A stretch of 64,000 nucleotides of DNA from Inquilinus sp042743185 (GTDB taxonomy: Bacteria > Pseudomonadota > Alphaproteobacteria > DSM-16000 > Inquilinaceae), in assembly GCF_042743185.1 (NCBI RefSeq), contig NZ_JBHYMS010000012.1:62001-126000 (forward strand), in the 5' to 3' direction. The notes beneath the pieces were generated by a model, which ran no database searches, was not told where the DNA came from, and saw only the letters and a program-made list of their open reading frames with translations. A program made the position numbers and the translations under genes. Numbering within the stretch: position 1 is the first letter of the stretch; every line of letters begins with the position of its first letter. Positions 51,382-59,213 of this stretch are shown piece by piece.

Positions 51382-54150
51382 ATGCTGGATGCCCGTCCCG
51401 TGCTCGGCTTCACGTTGAACGGCCGCCCGGTGCAGGTGCCGGCCGACCCCGCCGGCCGGCTGACCCGCCTGCTGCGCGACGATCTGGGCCTGACCGGCAC
51501 CAAGGTCGGTTGCGACGCCGGCGATTGCGGCGCCTGCACCGTGCTGCTGGACGACGCCCCGGTCTGCGGCTGCCTGGTCGCGTCCGGCCAGGTCGAGGGC
51601 CGCCGGGTCACCACCATCGAGGGGTTGCCGGCGCAGTCGCCCACGGCGTCGCGGCTGCAATCCGCCTTCCTGCGCCACGGCGCGGCCCAGTGCGGCATCT
51701 GCACCCCCGGCATGCTGGTGGCCGCCGCCGCCCTGCTGGACCGGACTCCGGAGCCGGGCGAGACCGAGGTGATGAACGCGATCGGCGGTGTGCTGTGCCG
51801 CTGCACCGGCTATCGCAAGATCGTCGCCGCCATCCTCGACGCCCGCATCGAGCCTGCGGCTGCCGAGGGACCGGCAGCCGGCCGCGCCGTCGGCGCCCGG
51901 ATCGACCGGCTGGACGGCCGCCGCAAGGTCGAGGGCCGCGACGTGTTCGGCGCGGACGAGACCCCGTCGGGCGCCCTGTCTCTGCGCGCCATCCGCAGCC
52001 CGCATCACCGCGCCCGCTTCGCCTTCGGCGACCTCGACGGCTTCGTCGCCGCCCATCCCGGCGTCGTGCGCGTGTTCACGGCGAAGGACGTGCCGGGTGA
52101 GAACCGCTTCGGCGTGATCGGCCCCTTCGCCGACCAACCGGCCTTCGCCGAATCCGAAGCCCGGTTCCGCGGTGAGGCGGTGGCCGCGGTGGTCGGCGAG
52201 AGCTGGGCGATCGAGTCGCTCGACCTCCCGGAGTTTCCGGTCACCTGGGAACCCTTGCCCGCCCACACCACCATCGACGCCGCGCTGGTGCCGGGGGCCG
52301 ACCTCGTCCATGCCGACCGCGCCGGCAACATCCTGGTGCGCGGCCGCGTCGTCCGCGGCGATGCCGACGCAGCGCTGACGGCAGCCGACGTCGTGGTCGA
52401 GGGCGAGTTCGAGACCGGCTTCGTCGAGCACGCCTATATCGAGCCCGAGGCCGGCTTCGCGCGCCGGGTCGGCGACCGGATCGAGATCCAGGCCTGCACC
52501 CAGGCGCCCTATATGGACCGCGACGACGTAGCCAGGATCCTGGGTATCGCGCCCGAGGCGGTGCGCATCATCCCGACCGCGGTCGGCGGCGGCTTCGGCT
52601 CCAAGCTGGACCTGTCGCTGCAGCCCTTCATCGCGATCGCGGCCTGGCATCTGAAGCGGCCGGTGCGGATGGTCTATTCCCGCAGCGAGTCGATCATGAC
52701 CACGACCAAGCGCCACCCGTCGCGCATCCGCGCCCGGGTCGGCGCGACCAGGGACGGCAAGCTGGCGGCGATGGATTTCGCCGGTGACTTCAACACCGGC
52801 GCCTATTCCTCCTGGGGCCCGACCGTGGCCAACCGCGTGCCGGTGCACGCCTCCGGCCCCTATTACGTGCCGCATTACCGGGCCCTGACCCGCGCCGTGC
52901 ACACCCATCTGGTGCCGGCCGGCGCCTTCCGCGGCTTCGGCGTGCCCCAGGCCGGGGTGGCGCAGGAGCAGCTGTATGACGAACTGGCCGACCGGCTTGG
53001 CCTGGACCGGCTGGAGTTCCGCATCACCAACGCGCTGCGGCCCGACCAGCCCACTGTGACCGGCCAGGTGCTGGGCAAAGGCACCGGCATCCGCGCCTGC
53101 CTGGAATCGCTGCGGCCGCATTGGCAGCGGGCGCGGAAGGGGGCCGCGGCGTTCAACCACACTGCCACGGGCCCGCTGCGCCGCGGCGCCGGCGTCGCCG
53201 GCATGTGGTATGGCTGCGGCAACACCTCGCTGCCCAACCCGTCGACCATCCGCGTCGGGCTGAAGCCGGACGGGCGGATCGCCCTGCACCAGGGCGCGGT
53301 CGATATCGGCCAGGGCTCCAACACCGTCGTCACCCAGATCTGCGCCGACGCGCTGGGCGCGCCGATCGACCGTTTCGACCTGGTCTCGGCCGACACCGAC
53401 CTGACGCCGGACTGCGGCAAGACCTCGGCCTCGCGCCAGACCTTCGTCACCGGCAAGGCGGCGGAGCTGGCGGGCCGCGACCTGCGCCGCGACCTGCTGC
53501 GCCTGGCCAATGCCGGCGAGGGCGCCGCCATCGCCTTCGCCGATGGAAGGGTGACGGTGACCGAGGGCGAGCATGCCCGCAGCCTGGATCTGGCGACGTT
53601 GCCGCAGGACGAGCGCGGCTACGTCCTGGCCGCCGAAGCCACCTTCGACCCGCCGACCAGCCCGCTGGACGCGGACGGCCAGGGCGTGCCCTACGCCGTC
53701 TACGGTTTCGGCGCCCACATGGCGGAGGTCGAGGTCGACATCGAGCTCGGCACCGTGCGCGTGCTCAAGATCACCGCCGCGCACGATGTCGGCCGGGCGA
53801 TCAACCCGACCCTGGTCGAAGGCCAGATCGAAGGCGGCGCCGCCCAGGGCCTCGGCCTGGCGCTGATGGAGGAGTTCCATCCCGGCCGCGGCGAGAACCT
53901 GCACGACTATCTGATCCCTTCGGCCGGCGACATGCCGCCGGTGGAATCGATCCTGATCGAGGACGCCGCCCCGGTCGGCCCGTTCGGCGCCAAGGGCATC
54001 GGCGAGCAGGCGCTGATCCCCACCGCCCCCGCCATCCTGAACGCCATCCACGACGCCACCGGCGTGCGCATCCGCCGGGTGCCGGCGACGCCGGACCGAA
54101 TCCGCGCCGCGATCCTGGCGGCCGGACAGCCCGGCCAGACTCGAGACTGA
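51382..54150 (+). CDS. Molybdenum hydroxylase with fused [2Fe-2S] and molybdopterin domains
   Basis: 922-residue fusion. Residues 1-155 hold two [2Fe-2S] sites: C44, C49, C52, C64 and C104, C107, C139, C141. From about 175 the XdhB-type molybdopterin domain follows with GGGFGSKLDL, AGAFRGFGVPQAG and the catalytic Glu in GAKGIGEQ. Such enzymes add water oxygen next to a ring nitrogen, as in nicotinate or xanthine hydroxylation. Small and large subunits are usually separate genes, so the fusion is noteworthy. The next gene is 1 base away. A nicotinate-like substrate is suggested by that neighbour. Confidence 0.92.
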   Translation: MLDARPVLGFTLNGRPVQVPADPAGRLTRLLRDDLGLTGTKVGCDAGDCGACTVLLDDAPVCGCLVASGQVEGRRVTTIEGLPAQSPTASRLQSAFLRHGAAQCGICTPGMLVAAAALLDRTPEPGETEVMNAIGGVLCRCTGYRKIVAAILDARIEPAAAEGPAAGRAVGARIDRLDGRRKVEGRDVFGADETPSGALSLRAIRSPHHRARFAFGDLDGFVAAHPGVVRVFTAKDVPGENRFGVIGPFADQPAFAESEARFRGEAVAAVVGESWAIESLDLPEFPVTWEPLPAHTTIDAALVPGADLVHADRAGNILVRGRVVRGDADAALTAADVVVEGEFETGFVEHAYIEPEAGFARRVGDRIEIQACTQAPYMDRDDVARILGIAPEAVRIIPTAVGGGFGSKLDLSLQPFIAIAAWHLKRPVRMVYSRSESIMTTTKRHPSRIRARVGATRDGKLAAMDFAGDFNTGAYSSWGPTVANRVPVHASGPYYVPHYRALTRAVHTHLVPAGAFRGFGVPQAGVAQEQLYDELADRLGLDRLEFRITNALRPDQPTVTGQVLGKGTGIRACLESLRPHWQRARKGAAAFNHTATGPLRRGAGVAGMWYGCGNTSLPNPSTIRVGLKPDGRIALHQGAVDIGQGSNTVVTQICADALGAPIDRFDLVSADTDLTPDCGKTSASRQTFVTGKAAELAGRDLRRDLLRLANAGEGAAIAFADGRVTVTEGEHARSLDLATLPQDERGYVLAAEATFDPPTSPLDADGQGVPYAVYGFGAHMAEVEVDIELGTVRVLKITAAHDVGRAINPTLVEGQIEGGAAQGLGLALMEEFHPGRGENLHDYLIPSAGDMPPVESILIEDAAPVGPFGAKGIGEQALIPTAPAILNAIHDATGVRIRRVPATPDRIRAAILAAGQPGQTRD

Positions 54151-54151
54151 C

Positions 54152-55636
54152 ATGTCCCAGCCCGCCGACAAGACCGAGGACGGCCGCATCCGCTGCGATG
54201 CCTGCCCGGTGATGTGCTACATCAAGCCCGGCGCCGCCGGGGCCTGCGACCGCTATGCCAACCATGACGGCACGCTGGTCCGGGTCGACCCGCATGTGGT
54301 GCTGGACCGTACCCTGCAGCAGGGCGGCAGCGTGGTGCCGTTCAGCCGCACCGGCGACTGGGACGGCAAGCTGGTGCGCGGGCCGGAGACCTTCGTCACC
54401 GCGATCGGCGCCGGCACCACCTATCCGGACTACAAGCCCGCGCCCTTCATCGTCTCGGCCGAGGTCGACGGCGTCGACATGGTCACGGTGGTGACCGAGG
54501 GCATCTTCAGCTACTGCGGCGTCAAGGTGAAGGTCGACACCGACCGCCATCTGGGGCCGGAGCGCAGCCTGGTGCGGGCCCAGGGCGAGCCGGTCGGCCA
54601 CGTCACCACCGGCGAGTACGGGTCGCAGATGCTGTCGCTGGGCGGCGTGCACCACCTGACCGGCGGCAGCAAGAAGGAGGGCCGCGTCACCTGCGACACC
54701 CTCTTGGAGCTGAGCAACGGCCGCGCGGTCGAGCTGACCATCGACGACGGCGCCACCGTGATCGTGCAGGCCGGCCGGCCGCCGATCGTCAACGGCGCGG
54801 CCGAGGAGCGGATGCGGGTCGGCTGCGGCTCCGCCACCATCGGCATGTTCGCCAAGCAGTGGCACGGCAAGGTCGACGAGGTGGTGGTGGTCGACGACCA
54901 CATCACCGGCGTGCTGTCGGAGCACCAGGCCGGCAAGCTCTTGGGCATCCCCGACACCGGCATCCACATGAAGGGCCGCCGCTCCACCCCCGGCCGCTAC
55001 TTCCAGGTGGCGCAGCCCGGCACCGGCTGGGGCGGCACCGACATCTCCGACCCGCTGTCGATCCTGGGGCCGTTCAACCCGAAGGCGGCACGGCCCGGCC
55101 TGACCATGCTGATGGTCAGCACCACCGGCGAGCACTTCGCCTATTACGTGCTGGATGACGAGCTGAAGCCGGTGCAGCACGAGCTGCCGGCGGCGCTGCA
55201 GCAGTCGATCGCGCGGATCGAGGAGAATTGCGAGCCGGCGCTGTGTACCGTGCTGTTCATGGGCGGGGCCGGCGGCTCATTGCGCTCCGGCGTCACCGAG
55301 AACCCGGTGCGGCTGACCCGGTCGGTGAAGCAGGCGCTGACCTATGTCACCTGCGGCGGCGCCCCGGTCTATGTCTGGCCCGGCGGCGGTATCACCTTCA
55401 TGGTCGATGTGACAAGGGTGCCGGAGAACGCCTTCGGCTATGTCCCGACCCCGGCGCTGGTGGCGCCGATCGAGTTTACCCTGCGCCTGTCCGACTACGA
55501 GGCGCTGGAGGGGCATATGGACCATGTCCGCCCCCTCTCCTCCCTCGGCGTCGACGTGGCGCGGCGGCAGGTGCCGGGCCATCGCGACAACCCCTGGCCC
55601 TTCGCGCCGGAAGGCGCGAAGCGGTCGCACGGCTGA
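54152..55636 (+). CDS. hnr: 6-Hydroxynicotinate reductase-like iron-sulfur protein
   Basis: 494-residue protein resembling Hnr, the ferredoxin-linked enzyme that partly reduces 6-hydroxynicotinate in nicotinate fermentation. The N terminus has C15-x2-C18-x3-C22 and C32 (CDACPVMCYIKPGAAGACDR), a likely Fe-S site. Other conserved-looking parts are GIFSYCGVKVKVDTDRHLGP, the DDGAT motif (198-202) near VQAGRPPIVNG, GCGSATIGMFA (224-234) and GGGITFMVDV. It sits directly after a molybdenum hydroxylase, matching the order hydroxylation then reduction. The true substrate here is unproved. Confidence 0.75.
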   Translation: MSQPADKTEDGRIRCDACPVMCYIKPGAAGACDRYANHDGTLVRVDPHVVLDRTLQQGGSVVPFSRTGDWDGKLVRGPETFVTAIGAGTTYPDYKPAPFIVSAEVDGVDMVTVVTEGIFSYCGVKVKVDTDRHLGPERSLVRAQGEPVGHVTTGEYGSQMLSLGGVHHLTGGSKKEGRVTCDTLLELSNGRAVELTIDDGATVIVQAGRPPIVNGAAEERMRVGCGSATIGMFAKQWHGKVDEVVVVDDHITGVLSEHQAGKLLGIPDTGIHMKGRRSTPGRYFQVAQPGTGWGGTDISDPLSILGPFNPKAARPGLTMLMVSTTGEHFAYYVLDDELKPVQHELPAALQQSIARIEENCEPALCTVLFMGGAGGSLRSGVTENPVRLTRSVKQALTYVTCGGAPVYVWPGGGITFMVDVTRVPENAFGYVPTPALVAPIEFTLRLSDYEALEGHMDHVRPLSSLGVDVARRQVPGHRDNPWPFAPEGAKRSHG

Positions 55637-55645
55637 GGCCCGCCG

Positions 55646-56530
55646 ATGGCTCGCCTGCCGCAGATCGCGCTGTTGCCCGACGGGCGGCGCCTGCACCTGC
55701 AGGACGGGCCGATCGACCTGGTCGTCGAGGCGGCCGGGGCGGCGGATTCGGTGCGGGCGGCCTATGAGGCGGCGGCGCGGCGCTTCACCGGCCTCTTGGA
55801 CGAGCTGTGCGACGAGCTGGCGCTGCTGCGCGCCCAGGCGCGGCCTGACCGCTGCCCGCTGCAAGGCCCGATCGCCCGCCGCATGCACGACGCGGTGGCG
55901 CCCTATGCCGCCGAGAGCTTCATCACCCCGATGGCGGCGGTGGCCGGCGCCGTGGCCGAGGCGGTGCTGGCGGCGATGACCGCAGCGGCGCCGCTGGCCC
56001 GCGCCTATGTCAACAATGGCGGGGACATCGCGTTGCATCTGGCGCCGGGCCAGAGCTTCACCATCGGCCTGGTCGACCGGCCGGACCGGGCCGGCCTGTT
56101 CGGCACCACCGTTCTGGCCGCCGAGGACAGGATCCGCGGCATCGCCACCAGCGGCTGGCGCGGCCGCAGCTTTTCGCTCGGCATCGCCGATGCCGTTACC
56201 ATCCTGGCCGCCGGCGCCGCCGATGCGGATGCCGCCGCCACGGTTGTGGCCAATGCCGTCGACCTGCCCGGCCATCCCGTGATCGCCCGCATTCCGGCGC
56301 GCGAGCTGCAGCCCGACAGCGACCTGGGCGACCGCCCGGTGACCCGCGACGTCGGCCCGCTGGATGCAGTTGAGATCAATGCCGCCCTCGCCGCCGGCGC
56401 CGCCTGGGCGGAAACCCTGATCGCCCGCGGCCTGATCCGCGCCGCCGCCTTGCATCTGGCCGGCGAGACGCGGACGGTGGGGCTGGACGCACGCACTTCT
56501 CCGCAAGCAAAGAGCCTGATCCATGCCTGA
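55646..56530 (+). CDS. UPF0280 (ApbE-like) family protein
   Basis: 294-residue protein of the UPF0280 group, related to ApbE flavin transferases. ApbE-like spots are TPMAAVAGAVAEAVL (about 93-107), NNGGDIALHLAPG (about 122-134) and TSGWRGRSFSLGIADAVTIL (seen near 168-187). No signal peptide is seen, so it acts in the cytoplasm. Between an Hnr-like reductase and PF06684 proteins it may attach or handle flavin for the reductase; this is inference. It overlaps the next gene by eight bases. Confidence 0.82.
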   Translation: MARLPQIALLPDGRRLHLQDGPIDLVVEAAGAADSVRAAYEAAARRFTGLLDELCDELALLRAQARPDRCPLQGPIARRMHDAVAPYAAESFITPMAAVAGAVAEAVLAAMTAAAPLARAYVNNGGDIALHLAPGQSFTIGLVDRPDRAGLFGTTVLAAEDRIRGIATSGWRGRSFSLGIADAVTILAAGAADADAAATVVANAVDLPGHPVIARIPARELQPDSDLGDRPVTRDVGPLDAVEINAALAAGAAWAETLIARGLIRAAALHLAGETRTVGLDARTSPQAKSLIHA

Positions 56531-57107
56531 GGTCGAGATCCGCAAGCGCCTGGTCACCGTCGAGGAGATCTTCCACGAGGGCGGGCCCCCGGCCACGACA
56601 CCGCTGCGGCGGGGCGCCATCATTGCCGTGATCCGCAATCCCTTCGCCGGCCGCTATGTCGAGGAGATCGCGGGCTTCATGGACGATCTGAAGCCGCTGG
56701 GCCTGGCCATGGCGCAGCAGCTGATCCGGGCGCTCGGCGGCGACCCGAAGGCCATCGAAGGCTACGGCAAGGGCGCCATCGTCGGCGCCGCCGGCGAGCT
56801 GGAGCACGGCGCGCTGTGGCATGTCCCCGGCGGCTACGCCATGCGCGAGGCGCTGGGCGGCGCCAAGGCGATCGTGCCCTCGGCCAAGAAGGTCGGCGGG
56901 CCCGGTACACGCCTCGACGTGCCGGTCACTCATATCGACGCCTCCTATGTCCGCAGCCATTTCGACGCGATGGAGGTCGGCGTGCCGGACGGGCCGAAGG
57001 CCGACGAAATCGCGCTGGTGCTGGTGATGACCACCGGCGCCCGCATCCATGCCCGCGTCGGCGGGCTGAAGGCCGGCGAGATCAAGGGCGAGGACGGCCT
57101 GCGATGA
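56523..57107 (+). CDS. PF06684 (DUF1185/AA_synth) protein, first paralogue
   Basis: 194-residue cytoplasmic protein. The family core is IIAVIRNPFAGRYVEEI, AIEGYGKGAIVGAAGELEHG, AIVPSAKKVGGPG, IDASYVRSHFDAM and GLKAGEIKGEDGLR at the C terminus. Solved members have a chorismate-mutase-like fold and no proven reaction; a role in amino-acid metabolism has been proposed. The second paralogue follows immediately with an ATGA overlap. The pair may form a mixed complex. Confidence 0.88.
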   Translation: MPEVEIRKRLVTVEEIFHEGGPPATTPLRRGAIIAVIRNPFAGRYVEEIAGFMDDLKPLGLAMAQQLIRALGGDPKAIEGYGKGAIVGAAGELEHGALWHVPGGYAMREALGGAKAIVPSAKKVGGPGTRLDVPVTHIDASYVRSHFDAMEVGVPDGPKADEIALVLVMTTGARIHARVGGLKAGEIKGEDGLR

Positions 57108-57688
57108 GTGCGAAGATCCGCAAGATCGTCACGGTGGTCGAGGAGACGGTGACCGAGATGGGCCGGCCGGTCACCCCGCCGACTCGCCGCGCCGCCGCCG
57201 TGGCGGTGATCGAAAACCCCTTCGCCGGCCGCTATGCCGAGGACCTGACCGAGCTGGTGGAGATCGGCGAGGCGCTGGGCGGCCTCTTGGCCGAGAAGGC
57301 GGTCGCGGCGCTGGGCATCGAAGGCACGGCGGCGGAGAGCTACGGCAAGGCTGCGGCGGTGGGCGAGAACGGCGAGCTGGAGCATGCCGCCGCCATCCTG
57401 CACCCGAAGCTGGGCACGCCGGTGCGCAAGGTCCTGGGCAAGGGTGCCGCGCTGATCCCGTCTTCGAAGAAGCGCGGCGGCCCGGGCGTGGCGCTGGACA
57501 TCCCGCTGGGCCACAAGGACGCGGCCTATGTCCGCAGCCATTTCGACGGCATGGAGGTGCGCATCGCCGATGCGCCGCGCGCCGGCGAGATCGTGGTCGC
57601 GGTGGCGGTGACCGACAGCGGCCGCCCCCTGCCCCGGGTCGGCGGCCTGAAGACGAGCGAGATCAAGGGAGAGGACGGGTTGCGATAG
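57104..57688 (+). CDS. PF06684 (DUF1185/AA_synth) protein, second paralogue
   Basis: 194 residues, the same length as its neighbour and clearly homologous: AVIENPFAGRYAEDL, AAESYGKAAAVGENGELEHA, ALIPSSKKRGGPG, DAAYVRSHFDGM, GLKTSEIKGEDGLR. The SYGK/GELEHA region and the SKK-GGPG loop are shared by both copies and are the best active-site candidates. It ends the enzyme part of the cluster; a palindromic repeat then separates it from the transporter genes. Confidence 0.88.
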   Translation: MSAKIRKIVTVVEETVTEMGRPVTPPTRRAAAVAVIENPFAGRYAEDLTELVEIGEALGGLLAEKAVAALGIEGTAAESYGKAAAVGENGELEHAAAILHPKLGTPVRKVLGKGAALIPSSKKRGGPGVALDIPLGHKDAAYVRSHFDGMEVRIADAPRAGEIVVAVAVTDSGRPLPRVGGLKTSEIKGEDGLR

Positions 57689-57719
57689 GGCCTTGAAGCG
57701 GGCCCTGGCTTTGCTTCTT

Positions 57720-57809
57720 TGTCATTGCCGGGCTTGACCCGGCAATCCAGGGGCCACAGGGAACCGCTCTGGCCGCCCCTGGATCCTCGGGTCAAGCCCG
57801 AGGATGACA
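57720..57809. repeat. Palindromic intergenic repeat, family A (copy 2)
   Basis: Begins TGTCATTGCCGGGCTTGACC and ends AGCCCGAGGATGACA, with inner arms CAGGGGC / GCCCCTG. The first 31 bases are identical to copy 1 at 3840-3870. It lies between the second PF06684 gene and the ABC binding-protein gene. Confidence 0.88.
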
Positions 57810-57910
57810 GTTGAAGAAAAGGGCGCAGCGCGGTGTAGGGCGGTAAACCAATGCGGCATAAGGGCAAACCACAAGGCAGCCCGACCGACAAGGACACGAA
57901 GGAGACAGGG

Positions 57911-59113
57911 ATGAAGGCAGGGTTTCACGTCGCGGCGGCGTTGGCGCTGTTCGCCGCGCTCGGCACCCCGGCATCCGCCGAGGCGCAGGAGATCAAGATC
58001 GGGGAGATCAACAGCTATTCCGGCCTGCCGGCCTTCACCGAGCCCTACCGCAAGGGCTGGCAGCTGGCGATCGAGGAGATCAACGCCGCCGGCGGAGTGA
58101 ACGGCCAGAAGCTGGTCGTCATCTCCAAGGACGACGGCGGCAAGCCGGCCGACGCCGTGACCGCCGCCAACGAGCTGGTCTCGTCCGAGGGCGTGACCAT
58201 CCTGGCCGGCACCTTCTTCTCCAATATCGGCCTGGCCGTGTCGGACTTCGCCAAGCAGAAGAAGGTGTTCTTCATGGCGGCGGAGCCCCTGACCGACGCC
58301 GTCACCTGGGCCAACGGCAACCGCTACACCTTCCGCCTGCGCCCGTCGAACTACATGCAGGCGGCGATGCTGGCCGAGGAAGCGGCGAAGCTGCCGGCCA
58401 AGCGCTGGGCGACGGTGGCGCCGAACTACGAATACGGCCAGTCGGCCGTCGCGGTGTTCAAGCAGCTGCTGTCGGCCAAGCGGCCGGACATCGAATGGGT
58501 CGACGCGCAGTGGCCGCCGCAGGGCAAGATCGACGCCGGTTCGGTGGTGCAGGCGCTGGCCGCGTCGAAGCCGGAGGCGATCCTGAACGTCACCTTCGGC
58601 GCCGACCTGGTGAAGTTCGTGCGCGAGGGCAACACCCGCGGCCTGTTCGAGGACCGGTCCGTGGTCAGCTTCCTGACCGGCGAGCCCGAGTATCTCGACC
58701 CGCTGAAGGACGAGACGCCGGAGGGCTGGATCGTCACCGGCTATCCCTGGTCCGCGATCAAGACGCCGGAGCATGACGCGTTCCTGAAGGCCTATCAGGC
58801 CAAGTACGACGACTATCCGCGGCTCGGCTCGATCGTCGGCTACACCACGATGAAGTCGATCGCGGCGATCCTGGCCAAGGCCGGGTCGGCCGACACCGAC
58901 AAGATGATCGCGGCGGCCGAGGGCATCGGCGTCGACAGCCCGTTCGGCCCCATCACCTTCCGCAAGATCGACCACCAGTCGACCCTCGGCGCCTTCGTCG
59001 GCAAGACCACGGTCGAGGACGGCAAGGGCGTGATGACCGACTTCCAGTACCGCGACGGCGCCCAGTACCTGCCGGGCGACGCCGAGGTCGCGAAGCTGCG
59101 GCCGGCGGAATAG
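57911..59113 (+). CDS. HAAT-type (branched-chain amino acid/amide) ABC substrate-binding protein
   Basis: 400-residue type 1 periplasmic binding protein with a Sec signal (about 1-25, ending ASAEA). IKIGEINSYSGLPAFTEPYRKG, INAAGGVNGQKLVVISKDDG and AGTFFSNIGLAVSDFA are typical of the LivK/AmiC group. GGAGACAGGG precedes the ATG. It provides specificity for the importer encoded downstream; next to heteroaromatic catabolic genes the ligand is probably a pyridine carboxylate or a related ring rather than leucine. Confidence 0.9.
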   Translation: MKAGFHVAAALALFAALGTPASAEAQEIKIGEINSYSGLPAFTEPYRKGWQLAIEEINAAGGVNGQKLVVISKDDGGKPADAVTAANELVSSEGVTILAGTFFSNIGLAVSDFAKQKKVFFMAAEPLTDAVTWANGNRYTFRLRPSNYMQAAMLAEEAAKLPAKRWATVAPNYEYGQSAVAVFKQLLSAKRPDIEWVDAQWPPQGKIDAGSVVQALAASKPEAILNVTFGADLVKFVREGNTRGLFEDRSVVSFLTGEPEYLDPLKDETPEGWIVTGYPWSAIKTPEHDAFLKAYQAKYDDYPRLGSIVGYTTMKSIAAILAKAGSADTDKMIAAAEGIGVDSPFGPITFRKIDHQSTLGAFVGKTTVEDGKGVMTDFQYRDGAQYLPGDAEVAKLRPAE

Positions 59114-59120
59114 CGCCCTT

Positions 59121-59195
59121 GTAGGTTGGGTTCGCCCCCGGCGAGCCCAACAGTGTTCCGTCCTGTTGGGTTCGCGAGCTGCGAACCCAACCTAC
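59121..59195. repeat. Palindromic repeat family B (copy 2)
   Basis: Starts GTAGGTTGGGTTCGC and ends GCGAACCCAACCTAC with the same internal CGTCCTGTTGGGTTCGCG linker as the copy at 26159-26234. It fills the gap between the binding-protein stop and the permease start. Confidence 0.9.
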
Positions 59196-59213
59196 GCGAG
59201 TTGGGAGCACCAC

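Noticed and set aside
51052..54189. Minus-strand open frame of about 1045 codons opposite the molybdenum hydroxylase
   Set aside because: It mirrors the codon pattern of the hydroxylase gene, is Gly/Arg/Asp-rich with no family features, and the plus-strand gene has all Fe-S and Mo motifs.
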